Shown piece by piece: positions 17,005-25,949 of a stretch of 64,000 bases of DNA. The notes under the pieces are model-generated. The model worked only from the letters and a program-made list of their open reading frames with translations, had not been told where the DNA came from and made no database searches. This DNA comes from Pseudomonas fluorescens (GTDB lineage: Bacteria; Pseudomonadota; Gammaproteobacteria; Pseudomonadales; Pseudomonadaceae), in contig NZ_CABVIY010000001.1 of assembly GCF_902498195.1 (NCBI RefSeq), forward strand, positions 744,001 through 808,000. Direction: 5' to 3'. Within the stretch, counting starts at the first letter, position 1; every line of letters starts with the position of its first letter. A program made the position numbers and the translations under genes.

Positions 17005-17946
17005 ATGTTAGACAGGATCGTAGGGCCCATTTTGCCCGTCGCCTTTGTAATCGCGCTCGGCTTCATCGCCGGCAAGCGCGGACGGCTCACCCACTCGGAC
17101 AGCCTGCTGATCAGCCGGCTGGTGCTCGGCTGGATATTCCCGGCGCTGCTGTTTGTCGGGATGGCGAGCACGCCCCGTGAACAGCTGTTCGACCTCAAGT
17201 TCATAGCGGCCACGTTCATCGGCATCATGGGCATGTACACGATCGCGCTGGCGATCGGCTGGTGGCGTTCGCGGGACCTGAAGGTTGCAACGCTCAAGGG
17301 CTTCGTCAACGGTTACCCTGACGCTGCCTTCATGGGTATCCCGATCCTCGGCGCCATGTTCGGAGCGGGCAGCATCTACTCGGTGCTGGTACTGAACCTC
17401 GTCGCCAGCCTGGTGATGATCCCGCTGACCACCATGTTGCTCACCATCGCCGATGGCAAGGGCAGCGGCACCCAGGCGTTCGTGTCGAGCCTGTCGGGGG
17501 CGGTGCGCCGTCCGCTGATGTGGGCGCCGGCCCTGGGCATTCTGCTCTCCCTGCTTCAGGTCAAGTTGCCGCCCCTGGCGGCGGAATCGCTCAACCTTCT
17601 TGGCAAGGCGACGCCTGGCGTATCGCTGCTGTGCCTGGGGCTGATCATGTCGTCGGAGAAACTGAAAATGTCCGGCGAGGTCTGGGGCAACCTCGGGCTC
17701 AAGTTGCTGATTCACCCGGTGTTGATGTTCGCCGCCACCGTATTGCTGGGCACCCATGGTCTGTACGCGCAACAGATGATCTTGCTGTGCGCGCTGCCCT
17801 CGGCGACGATCCCGGCGATGTTTGCCAACCAGACCGGGGCCTATCAGAGCGAAGCCGCGACCACCATCCTGGTCAGCACCGTGCTGTCGATCGTGACGTT
17901 TTCCTTCGCGATCTACCTGATTGATGGCGGACTGGCCGCCGCCTGA
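17005..17946 (+). CDS. AEC-family (auxin efflux carrier-like) transporter
   Basis: 313 residues from the ATG at 17005, preferred to an in-frame ATG 14 codons upstream because AGGA is well placed. Ten hydrophobic helices in two five-helix halves; the first half carries GYPDAAFMGIPILGAMFG and the second ALPSATIPAMFANQTGAY, the two crossed-helix regions typical of the family. Bacterial AEC carriers such as MdcF move malonate, malate or other organic acids. Its place after the enolase-superfamily gene suggests it imports that enzyme's acid substrate. Confidence 0.85.
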   Translation: MLDRIVGPILPVAFVIALGFIAGKRGRLTHSDSLLISRLVLGWIFPALLFVGMASTPREQLFDLKFIAATFIGIMGMYTIALAIGWWRSRDLKVATLKGFVNGYPDAAFMGIPILGAMFGAGSIYSVLVLNLVASLVMIPLTTMLLTIADGKGSGTQAFVSSLSGAVRRPLMWAPALGILLSLLQVKLPPLAAESLNLLGKATPGVSLLCLGLIMSSEKLKMSGEVWGNLGLKLLIHPVLMFAATVLLGTHGLYAQQMILLCALPSATIPAMFANQTGAYQSEAATTILVSTVLSIVTFSFAIYLIDGGLAAA

Positions 17947-18003
17947 CAACGGGGCTTGGCAATGCCCGTGGCCGGTGCTGCTCTGTGTTCCAGGGGCGCA
18001 TCA

Positions 18004-18447
18004 TCACGGGTTATGGCGCAGGATAGAAAAATTCAACGCCGCGGCGACACAGAGCCACAGGAGGTACGGCAACAGGATGAAGGCCGTGATGACGTCGATA
18101 CGCAATGCCATCACCACCATGGCAGCGACAACCAGCCAGAGCAGGGCAAGGATGACCATGCTGGCGACAATGCGGTGCGCGCCAAAAAACACCGGTGTCC
18201 ACAGCGTATTGAGCGCAATTTGCGCCGCCCATAACGCAAGTAGCGCTTGGCTTCCAGGTATCAGGGTCAGGCGGTAGCCAGCCCAGGCGATCAGCAGATA
18301 GATGATCGTCCAGGCCACGGGAAACAGCCAGTTGGGCGGAGTGAAGCCGGGTTTGTTGAGCGCTTCATACCAAGGACCCGGTTTGAAAATGATGCCGGTG
18401 CTCGCCGCAGCCGCACAGGCTAATAGAAAAACAAAAAAGGTCATCAT
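18004..18447 (-). CDS. tspO: TspO/MBR family tryptophan-rich sensory protein
   Basis: 147 residues, starting at tandem ATG codons (18447, 18444) with AAGGAG upstream. Five membrane helices with the TspO signatures KPGPWYEALNKPGFTPPNW, PVAWTIIYLLIAWAGYRL, ALWAAQIALNTLWTPVFFG and LLPYLLWLCVAAALNFSI. TspO proteins bind porphyrins and are linked to stress and photo-oxidative responses. Located in the inner membrane. No haem genes are adjacent; it is convergent with the AEC carrier. Confidence 0.93.
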   Translation of the reverse strand: MMTFFVFLLACAAAASTGIIFKPGPWYEALNKPGFTPPNWLFPVAWTIIYLLIAWAGYRLTLIPGSQALLALWAAQIALNTLWTPVFFGAHRIVASMVILALLWLVVAAMVVMALRIDVITAFILLPYLLWLCVAAALNFSILRHNP

Positions 18448-18562
18448 CGCTCCTTGGCCGGGATCAGCTGTCTGGGGTTGCAACACCACGTCGGCCATCA
18501 AGGTTGGATGCCTGGTGAGGCGGAAAGTCCGGGGGCGGGCAAGTATTTTTTTGCTCATGACC

Positions 18563-19456
18563 TCAGCCCATCCGGACGGTGCCCCTGGAAACCGCATGGT
18601 GGAGGCGTTGCCCGTACAGACCGACGCCCAGTCCCGAGACAATGAGCACCACCGCAACGATTTTGCCGAGCGACAGCGTCTCATCGAAAATCATCACGGA
18701 ACCGAGCATGCCAAACACCGGCACCAGTAACGACAACGGCGCGACGGTGGACACTGGATAGCGTCTGAGCAGTGAATTCCATACCCAGTAGCCGAACAAC
18801 GTATTGGGGTAGACCTGGAACAGAATCGACAGGATGGCGCGGTGGTCGAGCTGGCTGACCAATGCGCTGTAACCCGTCGAGCCGTTGACCGCGTAATCCA
18901 GGGCGAAAAGCGCGATGGGCGAGAAGGCGCTGGACCACACCAGGAACGCGAAGACTTGCGTGGTCCTTGCCTTTTTACTGATTACATTGGCCGCACTCCA
19001 GGCGACCGCCCCCAGCAGCACCAGCATCAGCCCGGCCATGGTTACGGTTCCATCTGTGATGCAAATCACGCTCAACAACCCGCAGAGGGCGATACCCATG
19101 CCCGCCAGTTGATAGCGAGAGATCGCCTCCTTGAAGGCCCACGCGCCGAGCAGGATGGTGAAAAACGCGCTGAATTGCAGCACCAGCGAAGCGATGCCTG
19201 CCGATAAACCTGACTTGATGCCCAGGTTGACGACGCCCCACAAACCGACGCCGAAGACCAGGCCATAACCGATGAGGTAGCGCCACTGCACATCCGGTTT
19301 TGCAATGAAGAAGATCGCGGGCAGCGCGCAAAGCGTGAAGCGAACGCCAGCCAGTATCAGCGGGTCGATGGTGGTCAGGCCCAGTTTGATCACCGAGAAG
19401 TTCACACCCCAAATGGCGGTAATCGAAATCGCGAGTAACAGGTGCGCGGGTTTCAT
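18563..19456 (-). CDS. EamA-family exporter
   Basis: 297 residues, ten hydrophobic helices in two EamA repeats (about 5-135 and 145-285), with ISITAIWGVNFSVIKLGL at the start and RRYPVSTVAPLSLLVPVFGM in the second repeat. It resembles E. coli EamA (YdeD), an O-acetylserine/cysteine exporter, but substrate assignment is uncertain. Its ATG overlaps the MFS stop by four bases (ATGA), so the two are translationally coupled. Probably controlled by the divergent HxlR regulator. Confidence 0.85.
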   Translation of the reverse strand: MKPAHLLLAISITAIWGVNFSVIKLGLTTIDPLILAGVRFTLCALPAIFFIAKPDVQWRYLIGYGLVFGVGLWGVVNLGIKSGLSAGIASLVLQFSAFFTILLGAWAFKEAISRYQLAGMGIALCGLLSVICITDGTVTMAGLMLVLLGAVAWSAANVISKKARTTQVFAFLVWSSAFSPIALFALDYAVNGSTGYSALVSQLDHRAILSILFQVYPNTLFGYWVWNSLLRRYPVSTVAPLSLLVPVFGMLGSVMIFDETLSLGKIVAVVLIVSGLGVGLYGQRLHHAVSRGTVRMG

Positions 19457-20724
19457 GCGGGTCGTCCTTGAAGGTGGGTTGAGACATGACGGGTGAAAAG
19501 CCACAGCGCCCAGGCTGCAACGCTGATCGTGGCGCCCAGCACACTGACCGCCATCCAGCCCCAGAGCGCATACACCTGGGTCGCCGCGACCGCCCCCAGC
19601 GCGCTCCCGAGCGAGTAGAAGCACATGTAGGCGCCGACCATGCGACTGTGCGCGTCGGGTCGTGCGGCAAAAATGAAACTCTGGTTGGTGACGTGGACGG
19701 CTTGCACCGCGAAGTCGAGCAGGATCACCCCGCAGGCCAGTGCGATCAGCGACGATTCGGCAAACGCGATGGGCCACCAGGACAGCGTCAGCAGACCCAG
19801 CGAAATGCCCGTCACCCGTTGCCCCAGGCCTTGATCGGCCCAGCGACCGGCTCGCCTGGCCGCCAGGGCACCGGCGACACCAGCGACGCCGAACAGGCCG
19901 ATCGCCGTGTGTGACAGCGACAGTGGCGGGGCGCTCAACGGCAGCACCATGGACGTCCATAACACGGAAAAGGCAGCAAAGATCAGCAAGGCCAGCAGGC
20001 CCCTGACCCGCAGGACCGGTTCGGTCAGGAACAGCATGAAGAGCGACCGGATGAGTCCCGGGTAGGTCTGTTGATCGCGTGGCGACACGGCGCCAGGCAC
20101 CACTTTCCAGAACACCGCCGCCAGGGTCAGCATCAATCCCGAGGACATGAAATACACGGCGCGCCAACCCGCCAGGTCGGCGATCAGCCCGGAGGTGAAC
20201 CGTGCCAGGAGAATGCCCAGGACAATCCCACTGGTGACGGTTCCCACGGTCTGACCACGCTGCGAGGGCGTCGCCAGCATGGCGGCATAGGCCACGAGCA
20301 CCTGAGCGACCACCGCCAGCAAGCCCATCGCGATCATGCCGCCCAGCAGGGCCAGCCATTGCTGTGATGCGCCGACGGCCGCCAGCGCAAGGGCGGACAG
20401 TATCACTTGGGTCAAAATCAGCCGTTTACGGTCAACCCTGTCGCCCAGCGGTACGATGAACAGCAATCCCAGCGCGTATCCAGCCTGAGTGGCCGTCACC
20501 ACGACCCCGATCACGCCCGGGGCGACGTCCAGGCTTTCAGCCATGGAGGCGAGCAAGGGTTGGGCAAAATAAACATTGGCGACTGCCAGTGCGCTGGCAA
20601 TGGAAAACAACAGCGTAAGCGACGCCGAGAGGCCCACCGACGGGCTTTCTCCGCTATCCGGAGGCGGCAACCCCGAAGTCTGTGCGGAGAAACCCTGGGT
20701 GGCTGAATCGGCCTCTGCTGTCAT
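19453..20724 (-). CDS. MFS transporter, drug-efflux type
   Basis: 423 residues from the ATG at 20724, chosen because GGAGG lies five bases upstream. Twelve predicted helices; FAQPLLASMAESLDVAPG in the first loop, GDRVDRKRLILTQ in the 2-3 loop and a long, polar N-terminal tail (about 32 residues). Similar to YnfM/bicyclomycin-type exporters. Overlaps the EamA gene and is divergent from hxlR, an arrangement typical of an inducible efflux unit. Confidence 0.86.
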   Translation of the reverse strand: MTAEADSATQGFSAQTSGLPPPDSGESPSVGLSASLTLLFSIASALAVANVYFAQPLLASMAESLDVAPGVIGVVVTATQAGYALGLLFIVPLGDRVDRKRLILTQVILSALALAAVGASQQWLALLGGMIAMGLLAVVAQVLVAYAAMLATPSQRGQTVGTVTSGIVLGILLARFTSGLIADLAGWRAVYFMSSGLMLTLAAVFWKVVPGAVSPRDQQTYPGLIRSLFMLFLTEPVLRVRGLLALLIFAAFSVLWTSMVLPLSAPPLSLSHTAIGLFGVAGVAGALAARRAGRWADQGLGQRVTGISLGLLTLSWWPIAFAESSLIALACGVILLDFAVQAVHVTNQSFIFAARPDAHSRMVGAYMCFYSLGSALGAVAATQVYALWGWMAVSVLGATISVAAWALWLFTRHVSTHLQGRPA

Positions 20725-20745
20725 ACACGCCTCCATGGCGTTAAA

Positions 20746-20805
20746 CTGGTTTCAATTTAAAACTTGTATCAAGTATTGCCGGATCAAGTTTCAAATTGCA
20801 ACCAG
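20746..20805. promoter_or_regulatory. Nested dyads in the MFS/HxlR divergent promoter
   Basis: The outer dyad pairs CTGGTTTCAATTT (20746-20758) with AAATTGCAACCAG (20793-20805), one mismatch in 13. An inner perfect dyad ACTTG-TAT-CAAGT lies at 20762-20774. Together they fill most of the 129-bp gap and are the obvious place for the dimeric HxlR protein to bind. Confidence 0.5.
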
Positions 20806-20853
20806 ATTGCTCCGGTCGACAGGTCCGGCAATTCTTTTCCAGAGGTCAATACG

Positions 20854-21312
20854 ATGGTCGAAGACACCTCACCGCCAGGCAGCGAATGCCCGGTCGCCAG
20901 GACGCTGGAGGTCATTGGGGATCGCTGGTCGCTGATGATCATCCGCGACGCCTTTGACGACATTCGCCGGTTCAGCGAATTTCAAAAGAGCCTGGGCGTG
21001 GCCAGGAACATATTGGCATCGCGCCTGAAAACCCTGGTGGACATCGGGGTCTTCGAGGTCCGGCCAGCGTCGGATGGAAGCGCCTACAAGGAATACGCCC
21101 TGACCGACAAAGGGCGCGAGATCTTTCCCGTTATCGTTTGCATGCGGCAGTGGGGCGAGCGTTTCCTGTTCCAGCCGGGAGAAACCCGTTCGGTGCTGCT
21201 GGACAACGAATCCCGGCAGCCCCTGATGCCAATGGAGGTTCGCGCCATGAACGGCCAGAAACTCGGACCGTCGGACTGCCACAGGCTGCGGCTCGTCGAT
21301 GGCGAGTCGTGA
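20854..21312 (+). CDS. HxlR-family transcriptional regulator
   Basis: 152 residues from the ATG at 20854. HxlR winged helix with the conserved N-terminal Cys (SECPVARTLEVIGDRWSLM), RRFSEFQKSLGVARNILASR as recognition region and YALTDKGREIFPV as wing. The N-terminal Cys in this family can sense electrophiles or oxidants by modification. A C-terminal extension of about 45 residues is present. Divergent from the MFS-EamA efflux pair, which it probably regulates. Confidence 0.88.
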   Translation: MVEDTSPPGSECPVARTLEVIGDRWSLMIIRDAFDDIRRFSEFQKSLGVARNILASRLKTLVDIGVFEVRPASDGSAYKEYALTDKGREIFPVIVCMRQWGERFLFQPGETRSVLLDNESRQPLMPMEVRAMNGQKLGPSDCHRLRLVDGES

Positions 21313-21352
21313 AATCGGCAATCAGAACCATCGCTCGTAGAGGAGACACAAC

Positions 21353-21745
21353 ATGGACCGATTCACCGGCGGTTGCCTGTGCGGCGACGTCAGGATTGTG
21401 GCCTCGGGACGCCCCTACCGGGTCGGCCTTTGTCACTGTCTCGATTGTCGCAAGCACCATGGGGCGCTGTTTCACGCGTCCGCGATATTCCCCCAGGAGG
21501 CAGTGACCATCGAGGGTGAAACCCGCGACTACGCCGGGCGGTTTTTCTGTCCCCGGTGCGGCTCATCGGTGTTTTCGCGCACCGACGATGAAATCGAAGT
21601 GAACCTGGGGTCGCTGGATGCCCCTGACCAGCTGATGCCGACCTATGAAAGCTGGGTCGTCCGTCGTGAGTCGTGGTTGCCGGTTTTTCCACTCGCCAGA
21701 CGTTACAAGCAGGATCGGGAAACGGCGGGGCGCTTCGAGGGGTAG
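21353..21745 (+). CDS. GFA-family (CENP-V/GFA) zinc protein
   Basis: 130 residues with the zinc-ligand pattern of the family: GGCLCGDVR, then CHCLDCRKHHGA, then FFCPRCGSSVFS. The family is named after glutathione-dependent formaldehyde-activating enzyme, although most members have no proven activity. It starts 40 bases after hxlR on the same strand and may be co-transcribed. Confidence 0.87.
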   Translation: MDRFTGGCLCGDVRIVASGRPYRVGLCHCLDCRKHHGALFHASAIFPQEAVTIEGETRDYAGRFFCPRCGSSVFSRTDDEIEVNLGSLDAPDQLMPTYESWVVRRESWLPVFPLARRYKQDRETAGRFEG

Positions 21746-21806
21746 GTGCCCATTGTGGCGAGGGGATCAATCCCCGCGCCATAAACGGATGAATGCACTG
21801 TCTGCT

Positions 21807-22991
21807 TCAGAGCTGAATCGTCGCCAGCGCCTGAGCCAGGTCCGCGCGCAGATCCTCGACATCTTCGACCCCCACGGACAAGCGCACCAGCGCATCGCCG
21901 ATCCCCAGTTGCGCACGGGTGTCGGCGGGGATGGTGGCGTGGGTCATGATGGCCGGGTGTTCGATCAGGCTTTCCACGCCGCCCAGGCTTTCGGCCAGGG
22001 CGAAGATCTGCACGCTTTCCAGGAAGCGCCTGGCGCCGGCGAGGTCGGTGTTCAGGTCCAGGGCGATCATCCCGCCGAAGCCGCGCATCTGTTGGCGCGC
22101 CAGTTCGTGCTGCGGGTGCGACGCCAGGCCCGGGTAGTAGACGCGCGCCACTTGCGGCTGGCGTTCCAGCCATTGCGCCAGTTCCAGGGCATTGCTGCAG
22201 TGGCGTTCCATGCGCAGGGCCAGGGTCTTCACGCCACGCAGGGTGAGGAAGGCGTCGAACGGCCCGGCGATGGCACCCACCGCGTTTTGCAGGAAGCCCA
22301 GGCGCTCGGCCAGCTCGGCGTTCTGGCCGACCACGGCGATGCCGCCGATCACATCGGAGTGGCCATTGAGGTACTTGGTCGTCGAGTGCAGCACGATGTC
22401 GAAACCCAGTTCCAGCGGACGCTGGATCCACGGGCTGGCGAAGGTGTTGTCCGCCACGCTGATGATGCCGCGCGCGCGGCAGATCCGGGCGATGGCGGCC
22501 AGGTCCGAGAGGCGCAGCAGGGGATTGCTCGGCGTCTCGATCATCACCATGCGCGTGTCGTCTTGCAGCGCCGCTTCGAACGCGGCCAGGTCAGTCAGGT
22601 CGACAAAGCTGAAACGGTGCCCGGCGCTGCGCTGGCGCACCTTGTCGAACAGGCGGAACGTCCCGCCGTACAGGTCGTTGCCGGAGACGACGTGCGAGCC
22701 GGCATCGAGCAGTTCGAGCACTGTGGAGATCGTCGCCAGGCCGGAGGCGAAGGCAAACGCCCGGGTGCCGCCTTCGAGGTCCGCCACGCAGCGTTCCAGC
22801 GCGAAGCGGGTCGGGTTGTGCGAGCGCCCGTAGTCGAATCCCTTGTGCACGCCGGGACTGTCTTGCAGGTAGGTGGAGTTGGCATAGATCGGCGGCATCA
22901 GCGCCCCGGTGGTCGGGTCCGGCGTCTGTCCGGCGTGGATCACCCGCGTGGCGAAGCCGCGGGGCGCGGCGTTTTTATCGTGCTGACTCAT
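21807..22991 (-). CDS. Cystathionine gamma-lyase / gamma-synthase-type PLP enzyme
   Basis: 394 residues. Cys/Met-metabolism PLP fold: [13 protein letters not shown] binds the cofactor phosphate from the partner subunit, [10 protein letters not shown] follows, [10 protein letters not shown] and [10 protein letters not shown] carry the ring-binding Asp, and the Schiff-base Lys206 is in [12 protein letters not shown]. Its ATG overlaps the stop of the cystathionine beta-synthase gene by four bases, which argues for gamma-lyase acting in reverse transsulfuration: homocysteine to cystathionine to cysteine plus 2-oxobutyrate. Gamma-synthase activity is not excluded by sequence. Confidence 0.88.
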   Translation of the reverse strand: MSQHDKNAAPRGFATRVIHAGQTPDPTTGALMPPIYANSTYLQDSPGVHKGFDYGRSHNPTRFALERCVADLEGGTRAFAFASGLATISTVLELLDAGSHVVSGNDLYGGTFRLFDKVRQRSAGHRFSFVDLTDLAAFEAALQDDTRMVMIETPSNPLLRLSDLAAIARICRARGIISVADNTFASPWIQRPLELGFDIVLHSTTKYLNGHSDVIGGIAVVGQNAELAERLGFLQNAVGAIAGPFDAFLTLRGVKTLALRMERHCSNALELAQWLERQPQVARVYYPGLASHPQHELARQQMRGFGGMIALDLNTDLAGARRFLESVQIFALAESLGGVESLIEHPAIMTHATIPADTRAQLGIGDALVRLSVGVEDVEDLRADLAQALATIQL

Positions 22992-24364
22992 GCAAGGGTT
23001 CTCCGTAAGTGATTGAGCAGGTCGACCCGGGTGATCAGGCCGTGGAAGCCCGAGGCGTCGGCAATGATCGCCACCAGCCCGCGGTCGATTACGTCTTGCA
23101 GTTGCGCGCGGCTGGCCTCGGGCGGCAGGGTTTGCAGCTTGTCGGTCATCGCGCAGGTCACGGTCATGCGAAAGTGCGCCTCGCCGTTCTGCACGTTCAG
23201 CAGAATATCGGACTCGTCGATCACCCCGACCAATTGCTTGCCGTTCACCAGCACCGGCAATTGCGACACATCCGCCAGGCGCATGCGCTGGAACGCGGTG
23301 AGCAGGGTGTCGTCGGGGCCGACGCTGATCACCCGGCCATCCTCGAAGCGCCGCGCAATCAGGTCGCGCAGGTCGCCGTAGTGTTTGCTCGCCAGCAGGC
23401 CCTGATCGGACATCCACTGGTCGTTGTAGACCTTCGACAGGTAACGGGTACCGGTGTCGCAGACGAAGCTGACCACGCGTTTGGGTTCGGTCTGTTCGCG
23501 ACAATAACGCAGCGCCGCCGCCAGCAGGGTGCCGGTCGACGAGCCGCCGAGAATGCCTTCGGCGCGCAACAGTTGGCGGGCGTGGTCGAAGCTTTCCTCG
23601 TCGCTGATCGAGTAGGCATGGCGCACGCTGGACAAGTCGCAGATCGACGGGATGAAGTCTTCGCCAATGCCTTCCACTGCCCAGGAGCCGGGCGTGCCGA
23701 GGGTGCCGCTGCGGCTGTACTCGGCCATCACCGAGCCGATCGGGTCGGCCAGGACCATTTCCAGGTTCGGCTGGACGCGGCTGAAGAACCGGGTCAGGCC
23801 CGTCAGCGTGCCGGCCGAACCGACGCCGACGACGATGGCGTCGACATCATGCTGGGTCTGCGCCCAGATCTCCGGCGCGGTGCTGCATTCGTGGGCCAGG
23901 GGGTTGGCCGGGTTGTTGAACTGATCGGCGAAGAAGGCATCGGGTATTTCCGCGGCCAGTCGCGCGGCAACGTCCTGATAGTAATCCGGGTGGCCCTTGC
24001 CGACGTCGGAGCGGGTGATGTGCACCTCGGCGCCCATGGCCTTGAGGTGCAGGACTTTCTCGGTGGACATCTTGTCCGGCACCACCAGCACCACCCGGTA
24101 ACCCTTGGCCCGGCCGACCAGGGCCAGGCCCAGGCCGGTGTTGCCGGCGGTGGCTTCGACGATGGTGCCGCCGGGCTTGAGGCGGCCATCGCGCTCGGCG
24201 GCGTCAATCATCGCCAGGCCGATGCGGTCCTTGATCGAACCGCCGGGGTTCTGTGATTCGAGCTTGAGAAACAGGGTACAGGGACCGGTATCGAAACGGC
24301 TGACACGCACCAGCGGCGTGTTGCCGATCAATTCGAGCACGGCAGGGCGGGAGTCGTTTGGCAT
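22988..24364 (-). CDS. Cystathionine beta-synthase
   Basis: 458 residues. PLP fold-type II catalytic domain (1-320): IGNTPLVR, Schiff-base Lys45 in NPGGSIKDR, phosphate loop EATAGNTGLGLA and a GSAGTLTGLTRFF loop. Two CBS domains occupy about 340-455, as in eukaryotic and pseudomonad cystathionine beta-synthases and unlike plain cysteine synthases. It condenses serine with homocysteine. GAGGTGA precedes the ATG. First gene of a two-gene operon with the gamma-lyase. Confidence 0.9.
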   Translation of the reverse strand: MPNDSRPAVLELIGNTPLVRVSRFDTGPCTLFLKLESQNPGGSIKDRIGLAMIDAAERDGRLKPGGTIVEATAGNTGLGLALVGRAKGYRVVLVVPDKMSTEKVLHLKAMGAEVHITRSDVGKGHPDYYQDVAARLAAEIPDAFFADQFNNPANPLAHECSTAPEIWAQTQHDVDAIVVGVGSAGTLTGLTRFFSRVQPNLEMVLADPIGSVMAEYSRSGTLGTPGSWAVEGIGEDFIPSICDLSSVRHAYSISDEESFDHARQLLRAEGILGGSSTGTLLAAALRYCREQTEPKRVVSFVCDTGTRYLSKVYNDQWMSDQGLLASKHYGDLRDLIARRFEDGRVISVGPDDTLLTAFQRMRLADVSQLPVLVNGKQLVGVIDESDILLNVQNGEAHFRMTVTCAMTDKLQTLPPEASRAQLQDVIDRGLVAIIADASGFHGLITRVDLLNHLRRTLA

Positions 24365-24564
24365 GTCGTCACCTCGCTGCGGGGATCCTGGGTGGATTGC
24401 CATCGGTGGGTGGTGAACCCTCACGCCGTCATGGCAATGCTTCGTCTCGACCATAGGCCCGGATCGCCACACGCGCAACCGGCCCGGCGAAAGTACCCCC
24501 GACATTGGGGAATTTCCCTGTGGCGGGCGGGCGTGGTGGGGGAGGGTTGAGGGTGGAAAAGTGG

Positions 24565-24849
24565 CTAGAGCGTGGCCGTGATCATGACCAGATTGATCTG
24601 TTGCATGAGCTCGGTAATGGTCGACAGGCTCCCGGCCTGCATGGCCGCCATGATCAGTGCCTGGTTCGGCGTGAGGGCCAGGGCCGCCAGGGGCTGAATC
24701 TGCGGCAGGACCCGTTCGGCCAGGCCGATGGCCGTGCAGGTCGCCGACGTGACCAGCGCGGCTGCGGCGGCTGCGGATACCGCGACCACGATGATCACGA
24801 TGGCCAGCAGCACCGCCATCACCACTGCCTGCGTTGCTTGCCCCGCCAT
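24565..24849 (-). CDS. Small very hydrophobic protein behind a sigma-54 promoter
   Basis: 94 residues from the ATG at 24849, with a strong GGAGG five bases upstream; earlier in-frame ATGs lack one. A long membrane segment (AVVMAVLLAIVIIVVAVSAA) is followed by a hydrophobic, Gln- and Leu-rich tail (about 45-94) containing NQALIMAAMQAGS and ELMQQINLVMI. There is no signal cleavage site, and only one Cys (in SATCTA). I do not recognise the family. Size and composition would suit a holin-like, pore-forming or membrane-stress peptide, but this is speculation. The best clue is the separate sigma-54 element 65 bases upstream, implying control by an unidentified enhancer-binding protein. Confidence 0.65.
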   Translation of the reverse strand: MAGQATQAVVMAVLLAIVIIVVAVSAAAAAALVTSATCTAIGLAERVLPQIQPLAALALTPNQALIMAAMQAGSLSTITELMQQINLVMITATL

Positions 24850-24913
24850 GCACACCTCCGCAGTCGATTGCGCCACAGGGAGGTGACCCACATTCCCCGG
24901 CGAAACCAGCCGA

Positions 24914-24929
24914 AGCAAGGCACGGGCCA
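24914..24929 (-). promoter_or_regulatory. Sigma-54 (-24/-12) promoter of the small hydrophobic gene
   Basis: Read on the minus strand: TGGCCC-GTGCC-TTGCT. Against TGGCACG-N4-TTGCW only one position (A to C) differs, the following G is conserved, and the preceding base is a pyrimidine. Transcription would start near 24902, leaving a leader of about 52 bases with the strong ribosome binding site. Enhancer sites would have to lie in the 36-bp gap or inside the 3' end of the upstream GST gene. Confidence 0.65.
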
Positions 24930-24965
24930 ATCGTCATGAAATCGTCGATAAAACGTGTACAGCGG

Positions 24966-25628
24966 CTAGCGAAACCGTACAGGAATCGCCTCGGCAAACG
25001 GATAGTAAGCAAACCACGGCCTGGCTTCGTCGATGACTCGCTGGAACGACGGGCGCTCGGTCAAGCGCTCGAAGTAAGCGCTCAAGTACCGGCATTCGTC
25101 GGGGAACGGCACGACGGTGCCGGCATAGAACAGGGCCGGGGCCGCGGCGCAATCGGCCAGGCTGAAGTCCGGGCTGGCGGCCCAGGTACTTGAGGACAGC
25201 TGGCGTTCGAGCATGGCGTAGGCGGTCAGCAGGGTGCTGCGTTGTTGGGTCAGGTCGCCATCGGCGGCGGACAAACGGTCGGCGACGATCTGTTGCATCG
25301 GCGCCTGGAGGTACTGGTCGAAAAACCGGTCCCACAGCCGCACCTGCAAAGCCGTGTCCCAATCGTCGGGTATCAGTTGATGCAGGCCGGCATACAACTG
25401 GTCGAGGTACTCGATGATGACACTCGATTCCGGCACGTTGCGCTGGCGCGCGTGATCGCGGATGACCGGGAACTTGCACAGCGGCCAGAGCGCTTCGAGC
25501 TCCGCCCGGTCGGTTGCGCTGGAAAGGTCGATGAGGCGCTTTTCGAATTCGATGCCGTGTTCGTAGAGCGCGATCAGCACTTTGTGGCAGAAGGATGAGA
25601 GGGGGTGGTAGTAGAGCGTGAGGGTCAT
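24966..25628 (-). CDS. Glutathione S-transferase family protein
   Basis: 220 residues. Thioredoxin-like GST domain beginning MTLTLYYHPLSSFCHKVLIAL (candidate catalytic Ser/Cys at 11-14), LWPLCKFPVIRD in place of the usual cis-Pro loop, SSVIIEYLDQLY for glutathione binding, then an alpha-helical domain with SPDFSLADCAAAPALFYAG. AGGAG lies before the ATG. Substrate unknown. The following small hydrophobic gene has its own promoter, so the two need not be co-expressed. Confidence 0.88.
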   Translation of the reverse strand: MTLTLYYHPLSSFCHKVLIALYEHGIEFEKRLIDLSSATDRAELEALWPLCKFPVIRDHARQRNVPESSVIIEYLDQLYAGLHQLIPDDWDTALQVRLWDRFFDQYLQAPMQQIVADRLSAADGDLTQQRSTLLTAYAMLERQLSSSTWAASPDFSLADCAAAPALFYAGTVVPFPDECRYLSAYFERLTERPSFQRVIDEARPWFAYYPFAEAIPVRFR

Positions 25629-25715
25629 GCTTCATCTCCTCGGTATGGGGGGCGGAAAGGGCAGTATTGACCATCATCGGGCTGGTTGCGATTTCGATGT
25701 TGTGGAGGGAAATCG

Positions 25716-25949
25716 ATGAAAACCTGTGGGGCGGATTTTCAGTTACGACCTCGGGTCGTGCCTCTGTGCGACAACCCATATCCCTGCACGAAAACTAGTT
25801 TCATCTGGTTTGATAATCGCTGGCTGAAATGTTTTAAGAGTTTCACGGATTTCGATGTGAGCCTTTTAGGGGATGGAATTGCCCTTACGACGAGTCACCT
25901 GGTGAAACGGAACGCCATGGCTCGGCATGCCCTCGCGAGGGGGCCTTAA
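25716..25949 (+). CDS. Possible small protein ending in a repeat arm
   Basis: 77 codons starting at an ATG with GGAGGG six bases upstream, in a locally AT-richer stretch. The product is Cys- and Trp-containing (KTCGADFQLRPR, SFIWFDNRWLKCF) with no family I recognise. The last 28 codons lie in sequence homologous to the arms of the large palindrome at 38 kb (GIALTTSHLVKR versus GFVLTASYLEKR), so the 3' end has probably been supplied by the repeat. It may be a true small gene, a remnant, or chance. Confidence 0.35.
   Translation: MKTCGADFQLRPRVVPLCDNPYPCTKTSFIWFDNRWLKCFKSFTDFDVSLLGDGIALTTSHLVKRNAMARHALARGP

Noticed and set aside
24565-24849. Small hydrophobic protein as an R-body (RebB) protein
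   Set aside because: Size and hydrophobicity invite the idea, but the conserved RebB block (asparagine- and alanine-rich with a VTQ-type core) is not visible.
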